Positions 7,065 through 13,457 of a stretch of DNA of 15,562 nt are shown here, piece after piece. The notes under the pieces were generated by a model. That model worked only from the letters and a program-made list of their open reading frames with translations. It was not told the origin of the DNA and did not search any database. Source of the stretch: Mariprofundus sp. (lineage in GTDB: Bacteria; Pseudomonadota; Zetaproteobacteria; Mariprofundales; Mariprofundaceae); NCBI GenBank assembly GCA_015485035.1, contig WFUI01000137.1, positions 1-15,562 on the forward strand, written 5' to 3'. How positions within the stretch are numbered: position 1 is the first letter of the stretch; each line of letters opens with the position of its first letter. A program made the position numbers and the translations under genes.

Positions 7065-8389
7065 TATTGATCTCCTGATTGCGCGTATGCCGAAGGGGCA
7101 TGGCCTCGGGCCAGATATAATTGGTCATCTGCCAGCCACCAGTTGGCCAGTGCTGTGGTATGATCGGCACGGGCACGGGCCAGTGCTGCTTCCGCATCAA
7201 TCAGATCCACGGCAGAAATTCGGCCGCTGCTAAAACGATCAGACTGAATGCGTTCGGTTTCAGTGGCCGATTTCAGACCGGAAGTCGCCGCCTGATATTG
7301 CAATGAAGCCGCCTGCCAGCCGGCCATGGCCGATTGCAACTCAGCCCGAGCCTGATTAAGGGTGCTCTGATACTGCTGTCGCGCAGCTTCTTTATTGGCT
7401 AAAGCTCTGTCTGAATTAGCGAATCGTCTGCCACCATCCCAGAATTGCCAGCTAACCTGAGCCCCGACGCTCCATGTATTGGCTCCGATTGCTGTATAGC
7501 CCTGATTACGCAGGGTTTCAGCCCGCAGCGACACGTTCGGCAGCCACTCGCGTTTTGCACCCTTCAGGTTTTCATTTTCAGCACGGGTAATACTATTAGC
7601 GGCCATCAAGTCCGGCCGATTTTTTAATGATTCATCACCATTCTCAGACGATAGTTGATCTACAGGTGCCACACTCAGAATCTCTATTTTATCAGTAAAA
7701 ACACCTTGATTCAGCAATGCACCTAAAGTAGCACGTAAACGCACTTCATCGCCATTCAAACCGGCCAGCAAGCCTTCTACCGATTTAATTTCGGCTTCGA
7801 TGCGCAATAATTCCACTGCCGCGATACGCCCTACTTCCACTGATATTTCAGTCACCTTGCGATGACCTTGCAGCGCCTTCAAATGTGCGAGGTGAGCCTG
7901 CTTCACACCTTCCAGACGTTGCAGACCACGATACAAGCTCACTGTTTGTGCAAATAGCGCCAATCGGGTCTGCGCAGCAGACTGGTGAGCGGCCTGACTC
8001 AAATGTTCCTGAGCATGAACTTTCGCAGCAATGCGTCCATCCACATCCAGAGGCAATGTATAAGCTGCACCTATGCCATAGGTGTTTTGATCAAACAAAG
8101 AGCGGGTGAGCACGGGTGGGAAGGCAATCGGATTGACCAGCCGATCATTATTGTAGTGCGTGGTTTGCCCGAACACTTCTCCATGCCCCCAATACTGGCT
8201 TTTTGCTATCCGAATACCGGCAGAGGAAGCATCGGCTCTGGCATTGGCTGCATGCAATTGCGGCGCTTTCTGCTCGACCTGATGCAATAATGAGCCAAGT
8301 CCTGAGGCAAGAATTATTCCCGGTGAACTCATCACAGCCACGATGATCAAATAGCAGCGCTGAAAATATATTTTCCTCGTAAGCTTCAT
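7064..8389 (-). CDS. Outer-membrane efflux channel (TolC/OprM-like)
   Basis: This 441-residue protein starts with a cleavable-type signal (basic MKLTRK, then a hydrophobic core, possible cleavage after ILA near residue 29). The mature part has the two tandem OEP repeats: long amphipathic helices rich in Ala, Gln, Arg and Glu (around 85-240 and 305-430) separated by beta segments such as GIGAAYTLPLDVDGR and WSVGAQVSWQFWDGGR. It would form the trimeric exit duct of the tripartite pump. There is no lipobox cysteine, so it is not an OprM-style lipoprotein. ATG 8389 overlaps the stop of the 56-residue gene by 4 nt, with GGGGG upstream. The C-terminal end (AYAQSGDQ) is short and hydrophilic. Confidence 0.94.
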   Translation of the reverse strand: MKLTRKIYFQRCYLIIVAVMSSPGIILASGLGSLLHQVEQKAPQLHAANARADASSAGIRIAKSQYWGHGEVFGQTTHYNNDRLVNPIAFPPVLTRSLFDQNTYGIGAAYTLPLDVDGRIAAKVHAQEHLSQAAHQSAAQTRLALFAQTVSLYRGLQRLEGVKQAHLAHLKALQGHRKVTEISVEVGRIAAVELLRIEAEIKSVEGLLAGLNGDEVRLRATLGALLNQGVFTDKIEILSVAPVDQLSSENGDESLKNRPDLMAANSITRAENENLKGAKREWLPNVSLRAETLRNQGYTAIGANTWSVGAQVSWQFWDGGRRFANSDRALANKEAARQQYQSTLNQARAELQSAMAGWQAASLQYQAATSGLKSATETERIQSDRFSSGRISAVDLIDAEAALARARADHTTALANWWLADDQLYLARGHAPSAYAQSGDQ

Positions 8390-8556
8390 GTTACCCCCTT
8401 ACTATCTGCCTCTTGTTTTCTTCTCTCAAAATTACGCGAATACAGAATAATAATGACATTCTTGATGCCAAACATGAACGCGAAGAACACGAGAGCCAGT
8501 AAAAAACCCACCATGGGATGATTCTGCAATAGTGTGATAAATGAAATCACGTTCAT
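8386..8556 (-). CDS. 56-residue single-span membrane protein, copy 2
   Basis: This is the paralog of the protein at 1039-1209. It has the same length, begins MNVISFITLLQNHPMVGF, and has one hydrophobic segment (about 17-40) with the same internal GIKN, then YSRNFE; only the last dozen residues differ. The frame extends upstream to 8622, but that part overlaps the cytochrome gene and ATG 8556 matches the other copy, so 8556 is the likely start (a weak AGGG lies before it). It lies between the cytochrome c'-like gene and the outer-membrane channel gene, overlapping the latter by 4 nt. No known function. A small membrane partner of the cytochrome or the pump is one possibility, but the other copy has neither next to it. 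Confidence 0.82.
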   Translation of the reverse strand: MNVISFITLLQNHPMVGFLLALVFFAFMFGIKNVIIILYSRNFERRKQEADSKGVT

Positions 8557-8563
8557 GCTCGCC

Positions 8564-9049
8564 CTACTTTGCCGCAGCCAGCAACCCGATAGCTGGCAGT
8601 TGGTAACTGGCATGGCATGCAATACAGTTGTTCATCGTAGCCGCCAGTTTCTGCTGTACCTCAGCCACAGGCTTACCTGCTTTGGCCATATCGGCAATTT
8701 CATCAAAGGCGTAGTGCGTGCCAAAACCGAGCTTTTTGAATTCCAGCGGCAGCTTGGCACGCAGTTTGAAGTCCATCGTCTGGATCGCAGCACTACCGAC
8801 ATCACGAGCAGCTTTATCGACAGCCGTCATATCATTCACAGCCAGTGCTTCGACAATCGTCTGGGTGGTCTCCAGCAGCACGCGCATTTCACCAAGCACG
8901 GCCTGCCTCTCTGCTGGTTCCAGCAATACAGCGGTACGCCCGTCATCGGCCTTGGCTGTATTGCCAAGCACGACAAACTTGAATCCGATTGCAACCAATA
9001 TCGCGCTTAACAAGCCTATGGCTATCCAGTGTGGTGTGGTGTTTTTCAT
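8564..9049 (-). CDS. Cytochrome c'-like haem protein, membrane-anchored or exported
   Basis: This 161-residue protein has an N-terminal hydrophobic segment (about 8-29) followed by TAKADD, a possible signal-peptidase site; it may also stay anchored. The rest is a predicted four-helix bundle of about 115 residues with a single haem motif CIACH at 142-146 close to the C-terminus, as in class II cytochromes (c', c-556). A Met in the first helix (M55) could serve as a sixth ligand, giving a c-556-like low-spin haem; otherwise the site would be open to NO or CO. The tail after the motif is longer than usual (LPAIGLLAAAK). It overlaps the marR-type stop by 4 nt, with AGGAGC upstream, so its synthesis is tied to the regulator. 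It is paralogous to the protein at 10093-10614. Confidence 0.88.
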   Translation of the reverse strand: MKNTTPHWIAIGLLSAILVAIGFKFVVLGNTAKADDGRTAVLLEPAERQAVLGEMRVLLETTQTIVEALAVNDMTAVDKAARDVGSAAIQTMDFKLRAKLPLEFKKLGFGTHYAFDEIADMAKAGKPVAEVQQKLAATMNNCIACHASYQLPAIGLLAAAK

Positions 9050-9519
9050 GTGTTTGCTCCTGTTGTTTTATATGCAATTAATTGTTCGGAAATTTGTTTC
9101 AGGGTATTAATCGTCGTCTGCTTGTCGGAGCCAGGGATATCGCGCAACAGCTCCTGCTGGAAATCGCTGACCAGTGGAATCAGCACGTCCAGTGCCCCTG
9201 TTCCCTGGTCGGTCAATCCGATACGAAAATAACGGCGATCATTCGGGTCAGGGTTGCGTTCAACCAGTTGCTTTTTCACCAACCCGTCAATGCGACGTGT
9301 GATGGTGGTTTTATCGCGCATCATCAAGGCTGCGATCTCCACCTGCGTCATCGGACCCTGCTGCGATAGTCGGAATAAAATACCGAAATCCTGTGCCGAT
9401 ATCGGATACCCCTGACTCGAAAATCGCCTGGCAATTTCTTCGGTCATCAAAAATGCCGTTCTATTCACATGCATGCCTATGGCCTGATCCAATTGAAAAT
9501 CATGTTTCGATTCATTCAT
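9046..9519 (-). CDS. MarR-family transcriptional regulator
   Basis: This 157-residue regulator has the family layout: N-terminal dimerisation helix, winged helix-turn-helix (about 55-106) with MTQVEIAALMMRDKTTITRRI as helix-turn-helix and NPDPNDRRYFRIGLT as the wing, and a C-terminal dimerisation helix. ATG 9519 is chosen over an upstream in-frame start because AAGGAG lies just before it. There are no cysteines, so it is not a thiol-based peroxide sensor of the OhrR type and probably binds a small ligand. As the first gene of the efflux operon, with a palindrome in its promoter region, it most likely represses its own operon until an efflux substrate or stress compound binds. Confidence 0.93.
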   Translation of the reverse strand: MNESKHDFQLDQAIGMHVNRTAFLMTEEIARRFSSQGYPISAQDFGILFRLSQQGPMTQVEIAALMMRDKTTITRRIDGLVKKQLVERNPDPNDRRYFRIGLTDQGTGALDVLIPLVSDFQQELLRDIPGSDKQTTINTLKQISEQLIAYKTTGANT

Positions 9520-9555
9520 CACACACTCCTTATGTGCGAACCATAGTCTTTTAGA

Positions 9556-9582
9556 TGCATAATACAACTATTGTGTATTGCA
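9556..9582 (-). promoter_or_regulatory. Candidate MarR operator overlapping a -10-like box
   Basis: tgcataatacaa (9556-9567) and ttgtgtattgca (9571-9582) form an inverted repeat matching at 9 of 12 positions around a CTA centre. It lies 37 nt before the MarR start. On the minus strand it includes TATTAT (9564-9559), a fair -10 box, with only a weak -35 (TCGATT at 9587-9582) 17 nt upstream. Size, AT-rich half-sites and position fit autorepression by a MarR dimer. This is the only gap longer than a few bases at the head of the operon. Confidence 0.5.
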
Positions 9583-9612
9583 ATCGACTGAACGAACTAT
9601 TTGTATACTTCA

Positions 9613-10029
9613 TCAAGTTTCACCCGTTGCAGGAATACGTACAACCCTGCCGCTTAACTCCGTACCCGGCGCGATGGTATTATAAACCGTACCATACTTG
9701 CGGATATTATCGTGCAGCAACTCCAGACGTTGATCCGTTTCAGTCGTATCCACCCGAACCTCGTAATGAATCGATTCCATTTTTGGCGGCACATCCTGAC
9801 GAACACCGTGAACATGGACTTCCAGCCTGCGAAATGAAAAACCCAGCATCGGTGCAATCCGCTCAATCCCCTTGATTATGCAGGCTGAAAGTGATGCCAG
9901 CAACAACTCCGCCGGATTAAATGCATCCATCCGGCCCTGCATAGCTGTATCCAGCGTCAGGCTGGCCTGCTTACATATAGCTGTACTGCCCTGCTCATTT
10001 TCTCTTCTGCTAATGACATGAAACTCCAT
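9613..10029 (-). CDS. OsmC-like protein lacking the second redox cysteine
   Basis: This 138-residue protein has the OsmC/Ohr fold marks: the helix FNPAELLLASLSACIIKGIE with the first active-site cysteine at C50, and the second-half segment RKYGTVYNTI. In thiol peroxidases of this family the latter reads like CPVxNTL and carries the second cysteine. Here that position is Gly113 and the Pro is Thr, so a C50-to-second-Cys disulfide cycle is impossible; Cys19 is the only other cysteine. It may belong to the divergent OsmC branch of unknown activity. AGGAGG precedes ATG 10029. It is the last gene before the MarR operon and lies 23 nt after a strong hairpin, so it may be expressed separately from the cytochrome upstream. 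Confidence 0.88.
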   Translation of the reverse strand: MEFHVISRRENEQGSTAICKQASLTLDTAMQGRMDAFNPAELLLASLSACIIKGIERIAPMLGFSFRRLEVHVHGVRQDVPPKMESIHYEVRVDTTETDQRLELLHDNIRKYGTVYNTIAPGTELSGRVVRIPATGET

Positions 10030-10053
10030 GGGTGACCTCCTTTGTTTTCAGTT

Positions 10054-10091
10054 CAGCTGGCAGGCCGGCTATAACACCGGCCTGCCAGCTG
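10054..10091 (-). terminator. Perfect 15-bp GC-rich hairpin between cytochrome and OsmC-like genes
   Basis: cagctggcaggccgg (10054-10068) and ccggcctgccagctg (10077-10091) are perfect inverted repeats around an 8-nt loop. The hairpin starts 1 nt after the cytochrome stop codon. On the minus strand no T-run follows (AACTGAAAAC), so it is not a textbook intrinsic terminator. It could be a Rho-assisted stop, an mRNA 3'-end stabiliser, or a processing signal that sets different levels for the two genes. Confidence 0.6.
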
Positions 10092-10092
10092 T

Positions 10093-10614
10093 TTACTGTC
10101 TGTAGGATGCGTGACAGGAGATGCAATAATTCATCGTGTTGCTCAGGGCCATCAGAGATTTCTTCGTATCTCCCTGCTTGAGCACCTCTGCTAAATGAGC
10201 CCCGCTGGCATGAAAGGATTTACCCAGTGTTTTGAAATCCGCCTTGACCCCTTTGCACATTTGTTTCATCTGCTTATCCTTACCTTTACGCATCGTTAAA
10301 TGCTCAGTAGCTGTTTTCGATGCCTGATCAAAATCTCCCGCTGCAATGGCATTTATAATATCCCTGACCGCTTCCAGGTGGATTCTCATCTTGGCCTTCT
10401 GACGTGCTTTCATTTGTTCTGGAATACCAGCAGATTCACGCTCATCAACCATCGCTTGCATACCTGCACTCTTCATACCGCCCACATGCATGCCACTGCC
10501 CATCATCCCCCGCATCTGCATGCCGGGATGATCAGTGGTGTTATCCTGTGCAGAAGCGCCCGCTGCCCCCATCGTCATGCCTATCATTGCTGCTACAATC
10601 CAGTATTTTTTCAC
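10093..10614 (-). CDS. Methionine-rich periplasmic cytochrome c'-like protein
   Basis: This 173-residue protein starts with a signal peptide (MKKYWIVAAM..., likely cleavage after ASA at residue 22). A Met/Gly/His-rich segment follows (about 29-56: eight Met and two His, e.g. MQMRGMMGSGMHVGGM), then a helical bundle ending in a single haem motif CISCH (164-168) 5 residues before the C-terminus. The bundle aligns with the cytochrome at 8564-9049 (shared MR-x-x-LE, LG and NxCIxCHASY). The Met-rich arm resembles copper- or silver-binding periplasmic segments; such a role is inferred, not shown. The start is GTG at 10614, preceded by AAGGAG; the overlapping ATG two bases upstream runs straight into a stop. 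It is separated from the FmdE-like gene by 117 nt, so it may have its own promoter. Confidence 0.87.
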   Translation of the reverse strand: MKKYWIVAAMIGMTMGAAGASAQDNTTDHPGMQMRGMMGSGMHVGGMKSAGMQAMVDERESAGIPEQMKARQKAKMRIHLEAVRDIINAIAAGDFDQASKTATEHLTMRKGKDKQMKQMCKGVKADFKTLGKSFHASGAHLAEVLKQGDTKKSLMALSNTMNYCISCHASYRQ

Positions 10615-10731
10615 ATTTATCTCCTTATATATTTCCTTATTTTTTCCTATATAAGCTTTCTTATCTGATACTTACGATGCTTTTTGAAAGTGTACCTTTA
10701 TAGATTACTTCGTGTTACATCAAGCTTCCTT
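10615..10731 (-). promoter_or_regulatory. AT-rich leader of the cytochrome gene
   Basis: This 117-nt gap upstream of the GTG start is purine-rich on the minus strand. It contains TTGATG followed 15 nt later by TATAAA, and AAGCTTATATAGG nearer the gene. Either could be part of a promoter, but spacing and boxes are not good enough to choose. The Shine-Dalgarno AAGGAG is clear. Confidence 0.25.
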
Positions 10732-11499
10732 CTACATATTGCTTCTCTCTACGTTCGATAGATTTACAGGCATATTCTTATTGATAATATCGCCACGACT
10801 CCCACCCACTTCCATGGGGATAAAATGGAAATTATGTAATCGCTTCACACGCACCAACCGGGCGGGCTGCGTGCCAAGCACCTTCCGGCTCAACTGATTC
10901 GCCAGTCGCTCTGCCTCATCAATCTCTGCTGCGCTGATGGGCTGACCCTTGGCTCGCAATGTACGGATATGTGCTTCCAGCTTCGCTTGTTTTTCCGGCA
11001 GCACTCCTGCTTTCAGACTCACCTGATAGGCTTCGCCAGTGGATATACGCTGGATAATAAAACCTCCACCAACCGATGGATCAATGCTCAACGTCCGGAA
11101 ATTGATACGCGCGCCGGTCATGAATGAAACGGCATCCACACCGCAGGGACTATTTTTGGACACCGCTCGCAAATCCGTACGATCAACAACCCCATCCGGA
11201 AACAACAAAACCAGAACAGCCTTAATCTCGACAAATGAAACCGCTAACCCATCGCACAAATGCCCGTGAATACGTGCCATATCCTTGAGCCCGATTTGCT
11301 TGGTTTTGTGCGAATAGCGGCCAAGAGCACTGTCGGTATCACGCACGCGTATCGCTTGTGCATAAGGTGCTGATACAGCCCATACCGGATAGAACCATGC
11401 CTGAGTATGGTCAGAACAGCCCTCACAAGCTACAGCTCTGGCTGAACCGGCAAGGATAAAAAAGACGAACAACAGAAGGCCATACCCATGCTTCAACAT
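10732..11499 (-). CDS. Exported FmdE-like protein
   Basis: This 255-residue protein has an N-terminal signal (hydrophobic core 8-20, SARAVA before C25) and CEGC at 25-28 at the mature start. The FmdE-type core follows: HGHLC at 78-82 (normally HGHLCPG; here Asp follows the Cys) and SPCGVDAVSFMTGA around 117-130. FmdE domains were named from a molybdenum formylmethanofuran dehydrogenase operon, but most bacterial copies are of unknown function and are thought to bind metal through these His and Cys residues. The C-terminal zinc-ribbon cysteines of the archaeal form are absent; instead there is a charged helical tail. It begins 2 nt after the thioredoxin-like gene. An exported FmdE points to a periplasmic metal or redox role; this is inference. 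Confidence 0.78.
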   Translation of the reverse strand: MLKHGYGLLLFVFFILAGSARAVACEGCSDHTQAWFYPVWAVSAPYAQAIRVRDTDSALGRYSHKTKQIGLKDMARIHGHLCDGLAVSFVEIKAVLVLLFPDGVVDRTDLRAVSKNSPCGVDAVSFMTGARINFRTLSIDPSVGGGFIIQRISTGEAYQVSLKAGVLPEKQAKLEAHIRTLRAKGQPISAAEIDEAERLANQLSRKVLGTQPARLVRVKRLHNFHFIPMEVGGSRGDIINKNMPVNLSNVERSNM

Positions 11500-11501
11500 C
11501 G

Positions 11502-11741
11502 CTATTCAGCAGCCAGCCACTGTTCCACTTTTTCATAGGTTGGAATGCCACCTGTATGGACTACAGCACCATCGAGCACCACAGCCGGAGTGGACATCAC
11601 ACCATAGGCCATGATCTGCTGAAGATCTTCCACCTTCTCCAGTTCAATCGTCACACCCTTCTCTTCAGCCAGGTGATTGATCATCTCCACTGTTGTTTTA
11701 CAACTGGCACAACCTGTACCCAATACTTTAATGTTTTTCAT
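11502..11741 (-). CDS. Thioredoxin-like mini-protein with CxxC (redox-active disulfide type)
   Basis: This 79-residue cytoplasmic protein has a thioredoxin fold: strand KVLGTG, active site CASC (11-14), then helix, and the cis-proline strand MSTPAVVLDG, ending EQWLAAE. The size and the GTGCASC start match the small 'redox-active disulfide protein 2' family that is often found next to permeases of the type encoded two genes upstream. It would reduce or relay thiols or a metalloid substrate to that permease. AAGGAGG lies before ATG 11741. The gap to the rhodanese gene is short (24 nt), so co-transcription is likely. Confidence 0.9.
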   Translation of the reverse strand: MKNIKVLGTGCASCKTTVEMINHLAEEKGVTIELEKVEDLQQIMAYGVMSTPAVVLDGAVVHTGGIPTYEKVEQWLAAE

Positions 11742-11765
11742 ACTATCCTCCTTATTTACTCCGTT

Positions 11766-12179
11766 TTAGCAGCAAGTGCCGCCAGCATTACTATCACAAC
11801 AGCAAGTACACGATGCTTCTGCGGACTGACTAGTAGCATCCAACCCATCGACTCCGGCCACAACAGGTAAACCTTTTTCCTTCCACTGGATTATACCCGC
11901 ATCCATGCTCATGACCTGATCGTAGCCTCTTGATGTAAGAAATCTTGCCGCCTTCAAACTTCTGCCACCGGCTTTGCATGCTGTGATCAGCGTTTGATCC
12001 TGAGGCAACTCTGAAAAGCGGGACTCCAGCTCACTTAATGGCATGTGAATCACCTCTGGCAGTGCGTAAGCCAGTTCGGCCACCTCATCATCTTCACGCA
12101 CATCGAGCAGAGGCACCCCTTCGCGGCAGCGCTCATAAGCATCTTCCAACGATATTTTTTGAACTTCGATCTTCTCCAT
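11766..12179 (-). CDS. Rhodanese-like protein with six-cysteine C-terminal tail
   Basis: This 137-residue protein has a single rhodanese domain (about 5-105): LLDVRE, then the active-site loop with C68 in ACKAGGRS (Cys-x4-Arg, as in sulfurtransferases), and the closing MDAGIIQWKEKGLPV. After the domain comes a linker and an unusual tail with six Cys in 14 residues (C124, C126-C128, C136, C137). The tail could bind a soft metal or metalloid, or take part in persulfide transfer. There is no signal peptide, so it is cytoplasmic. AAGGAG precedes ATG 12179. Its place between the permease and the thioredoxin-like protein suggests sulfur or arsenic-type chemistry. The catalytic fold is certain, the tail function unknown. 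Confidence 0.92.
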   Translation of the reverse strand: MEKIEVQKISLEDAYERCREGVPLLDVREDDEVAELAYALPEVIHMPLSELESRFSELPQDQTLITACKAGGRSLKAARFLTSRGYDQVMSMDAGIIQWKEKGLPVVAGVDGLDATSQSAEASCTCCCDSNAGGTCC

Positions 12180-12206
12180 ATGTTCTCCTTATTAGTTATA
12201 AAACAG

Positions 12207-13283
12207 TCACAAAACCAGATTAAACACCAAACCAACTATCAGAATGCCGCTGGCTACCACGCCGACAAATGTGGCAATCAGTCGTGGCTTCAGAACCTTG
12301 CGCAGAATCACCATTTCCGGAAATGACAACGCAATCACGCTCATCATAAAAGCCAGAACATTTCCCAAAGCCGCGCCTTTGGCCAGCAATGCCTCAACAA
12401 TTGGAATAATGCCAGCCGCATTGGAATACATCGGTACGCCGATCAAAATAGATGCCGGCACCGACCACCAGGAGGCATCCTTGCCCATCAATCCGGCCAT
12501 GAAATCCTGCGGTACATAGCCGTGAATCCCGGCACCAATCGCCACACCGGCCACCACATAGAGCCAGACCCGCCCGACAATATCGCGTACTGACTGAAAA
12601 CCTGCCTGCAGACGATCCGCCATGGATAGTTTCTCGGGTTTAAAGTCCGGATCTACCTTGGCCATATCCCTCACCCAGTCTTCCAGATGCGCTTCCATAT
12701 GTAATCGACCAATCACCCAGCCGGAAACAATCGCAATCGATAATCCAAGCACCAGATAGAGCAGCGCCACCTTCCAGCCGACCAGTGCAAACAACAGTGT
12801 CAGTGCAACTTCATTGACCATCGGTGCTGCAATCAAAAATGAAAAAGTCACACCGAGCGGTACTCCCGCCTGCACAAAGCCGATAAACAGCGGCACCGCC
12901 GAGCAGGAGCAAAACGGCGTAACGATGCCGAGCGTGGCCGCCATAACATTGCCCAGCCCCTCATGCTTCCCCGCCAGCATGGCGCGGGTGCGCTCAGGCG
13001 TGAACCATGAATTGATCATGCCCATTACCATCACCACTGCGGTGAGCAGCATCAGCACCTTGGGTGCTTCAAACACAAGAAAACGAATAGAATCAGCCAG
13101 ATGACCGCTCTGGTTCACCGGCAGCATCGCAGTCAGGTAGGCTGCAACGGCAGGCAGTTGCTCGTAGATCAACACCCATGCAACCGCCGCCAGCAACAGA
13201 AACAATATTGGTCTTCGATTCGGCAGATCGAGCAGCCCATGTTCCGGATTTAATTTAAGATTTTGATCCATCGCTTTTGACAT
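12207..13283 (-). CDS. ArsP/YraQ-type permease (DUF318 family)
   Basis: This 358-residue membrane protein has about eight to ten hydrophobic segments and the family signature TPFCSCSAVPLF (about 122-133), with a second conserved GVPMYSNAAGIIP segment in the C-terminal half and a central hydrophilic region (about 195-235). Relatives export organoarsenicals (ArsP); many others have no known substrate. The CSCS motif is implicated in substrate binding in ArsP. Start ATG 13283 has GAGGT before it; ATG 13271 is an alternative. It heads the cluster of rhodanese, thioredoxin-like and FmdE-like genes. No arsR or arsC is present, so the substrate should not be assumed to be arsenic. Confidence 0.92.
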   Translation of the reverse strand: MSKAMDQNLKLNPEHGLLDLPNRRPILFLLLAAVAWVLIYEQLPAVAAYLTAMLPVNQSGHLADSIRFLVFEAPKVLMLLTAVVMVMGMINSWFTPERTRAMLAGKHEGLGNVMAATLGIVTPFCSCSAVPLFIGFVQAGVPLGVTFSFLIAAPMVNEVALTLLFALVGWKVALLYLVLGLSIAIVSGWVIGRLHMEAHLEDWVRDMAKVDPDFKPEKLSMADRLQAGFQSVRDIVGRVWLYVVAGVAIGAGIHGYVPQDFMAGLMGKDASWWSVPASILIGVPMYSNAAGIIPIVEALLAKGAALGNVLAFMMSVIALSFPEMVILRKVLKPRLIATFVGVVASGILIVGLVFNLVL

Positions 13284-13303
13284 CGTTACCTCAGTATTAC
13301 TTA

Positions 13304-13333
13304 TTTACACATATAGGACGATGCAAGTGGCAA
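13304..13333 (-). promoter_or_regulatory. Possible promoter of the permease cluster
   Basis: On the minus strand TTGCCA (13333-13328, five of six to the -35 consensus) is followed after 18 nt by TGTAAA (13309-13304, four of six to the -10). The -10 box lies about 20 nt before the ATG, leaving room for a short leader that includes the GAGGT ribosome binding site. No operator-like repeat overlaps it clearly. This is based on sequence match only. Confidence 0.3.
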
Positions 13334-13375
13334 AAAGATGCACACTATTTTGATAATTTCGATGAAGTGGAAGAA

Positions 13376-13391
13376 CGCTCATGGATGAGCG
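13376..13391. repeat. 7-bp palindrome upstream of permease cluster
   Basis: cgctcat and atgagcg flank a GG centre (13376-13391). It is too tight for a full RNA stem but would fold as a 5-bp stem with a 6-nt loop. It stands next to the larger hairpin at 13395-13427. As DNA it could be a regulator site for the permease promoter about 45 nt downstream. Confidence 0.3.
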
Positions 13392-13394
13392 CTT

Positions 13395-13427
13395 AAATCA
13401 ATAGCTTGCGCAACAAGTTATTGATTT
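13395..13427. terminator. Hairpin between channel and permease genes
   Basis: aaatcaata-g-cttg and caag-t-tattgattt form a 14-position stem around a cgcaa loop. Read as plus-strand RNA the single non-Watson-Crick position is a G-U pair; as minus-strand RNA it is an A-C mismatch. It lies about 30 nt after the channel stop codon, so it probably marks the end of that transcript, though no T-run follows on the minus strand. Confidence 0.45.
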
Positions 13428-13457
13428 GTAAAGAAAGTAGAAATTACACAATTTACC

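Noticed and set aside
8557..8622. 22-residue N-terminal extension of the second 56-residue protein
   Set aside because: It lies inside the cytochrome coding region, reads as a shadow of it, and the paralog starts at the shared MNVI.
8534..9010. Plus-strand frame of 158 codons opposite the cytochrome and 56-residue genes
   Set aside because: It overlaps two minus-strand genes supported by motifs and paralogs; its product has no recognisable domain and no ribosome site.
9520..9567. Upstream start of the MarR gene giving 16 extra residues
   Set aside because: The extension lies over the Shine-Dalgarno and the promoter palindrome; ATG 9519 has AAGGAG at the right distance.
12207..13283. Calling the permease cluster an arsenic resistance operon
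   Set aside because: The permease family includes ArsP, but there is no arsR, arsC, arsM or arsH gene here; the substrate cannot be read from the sequence.
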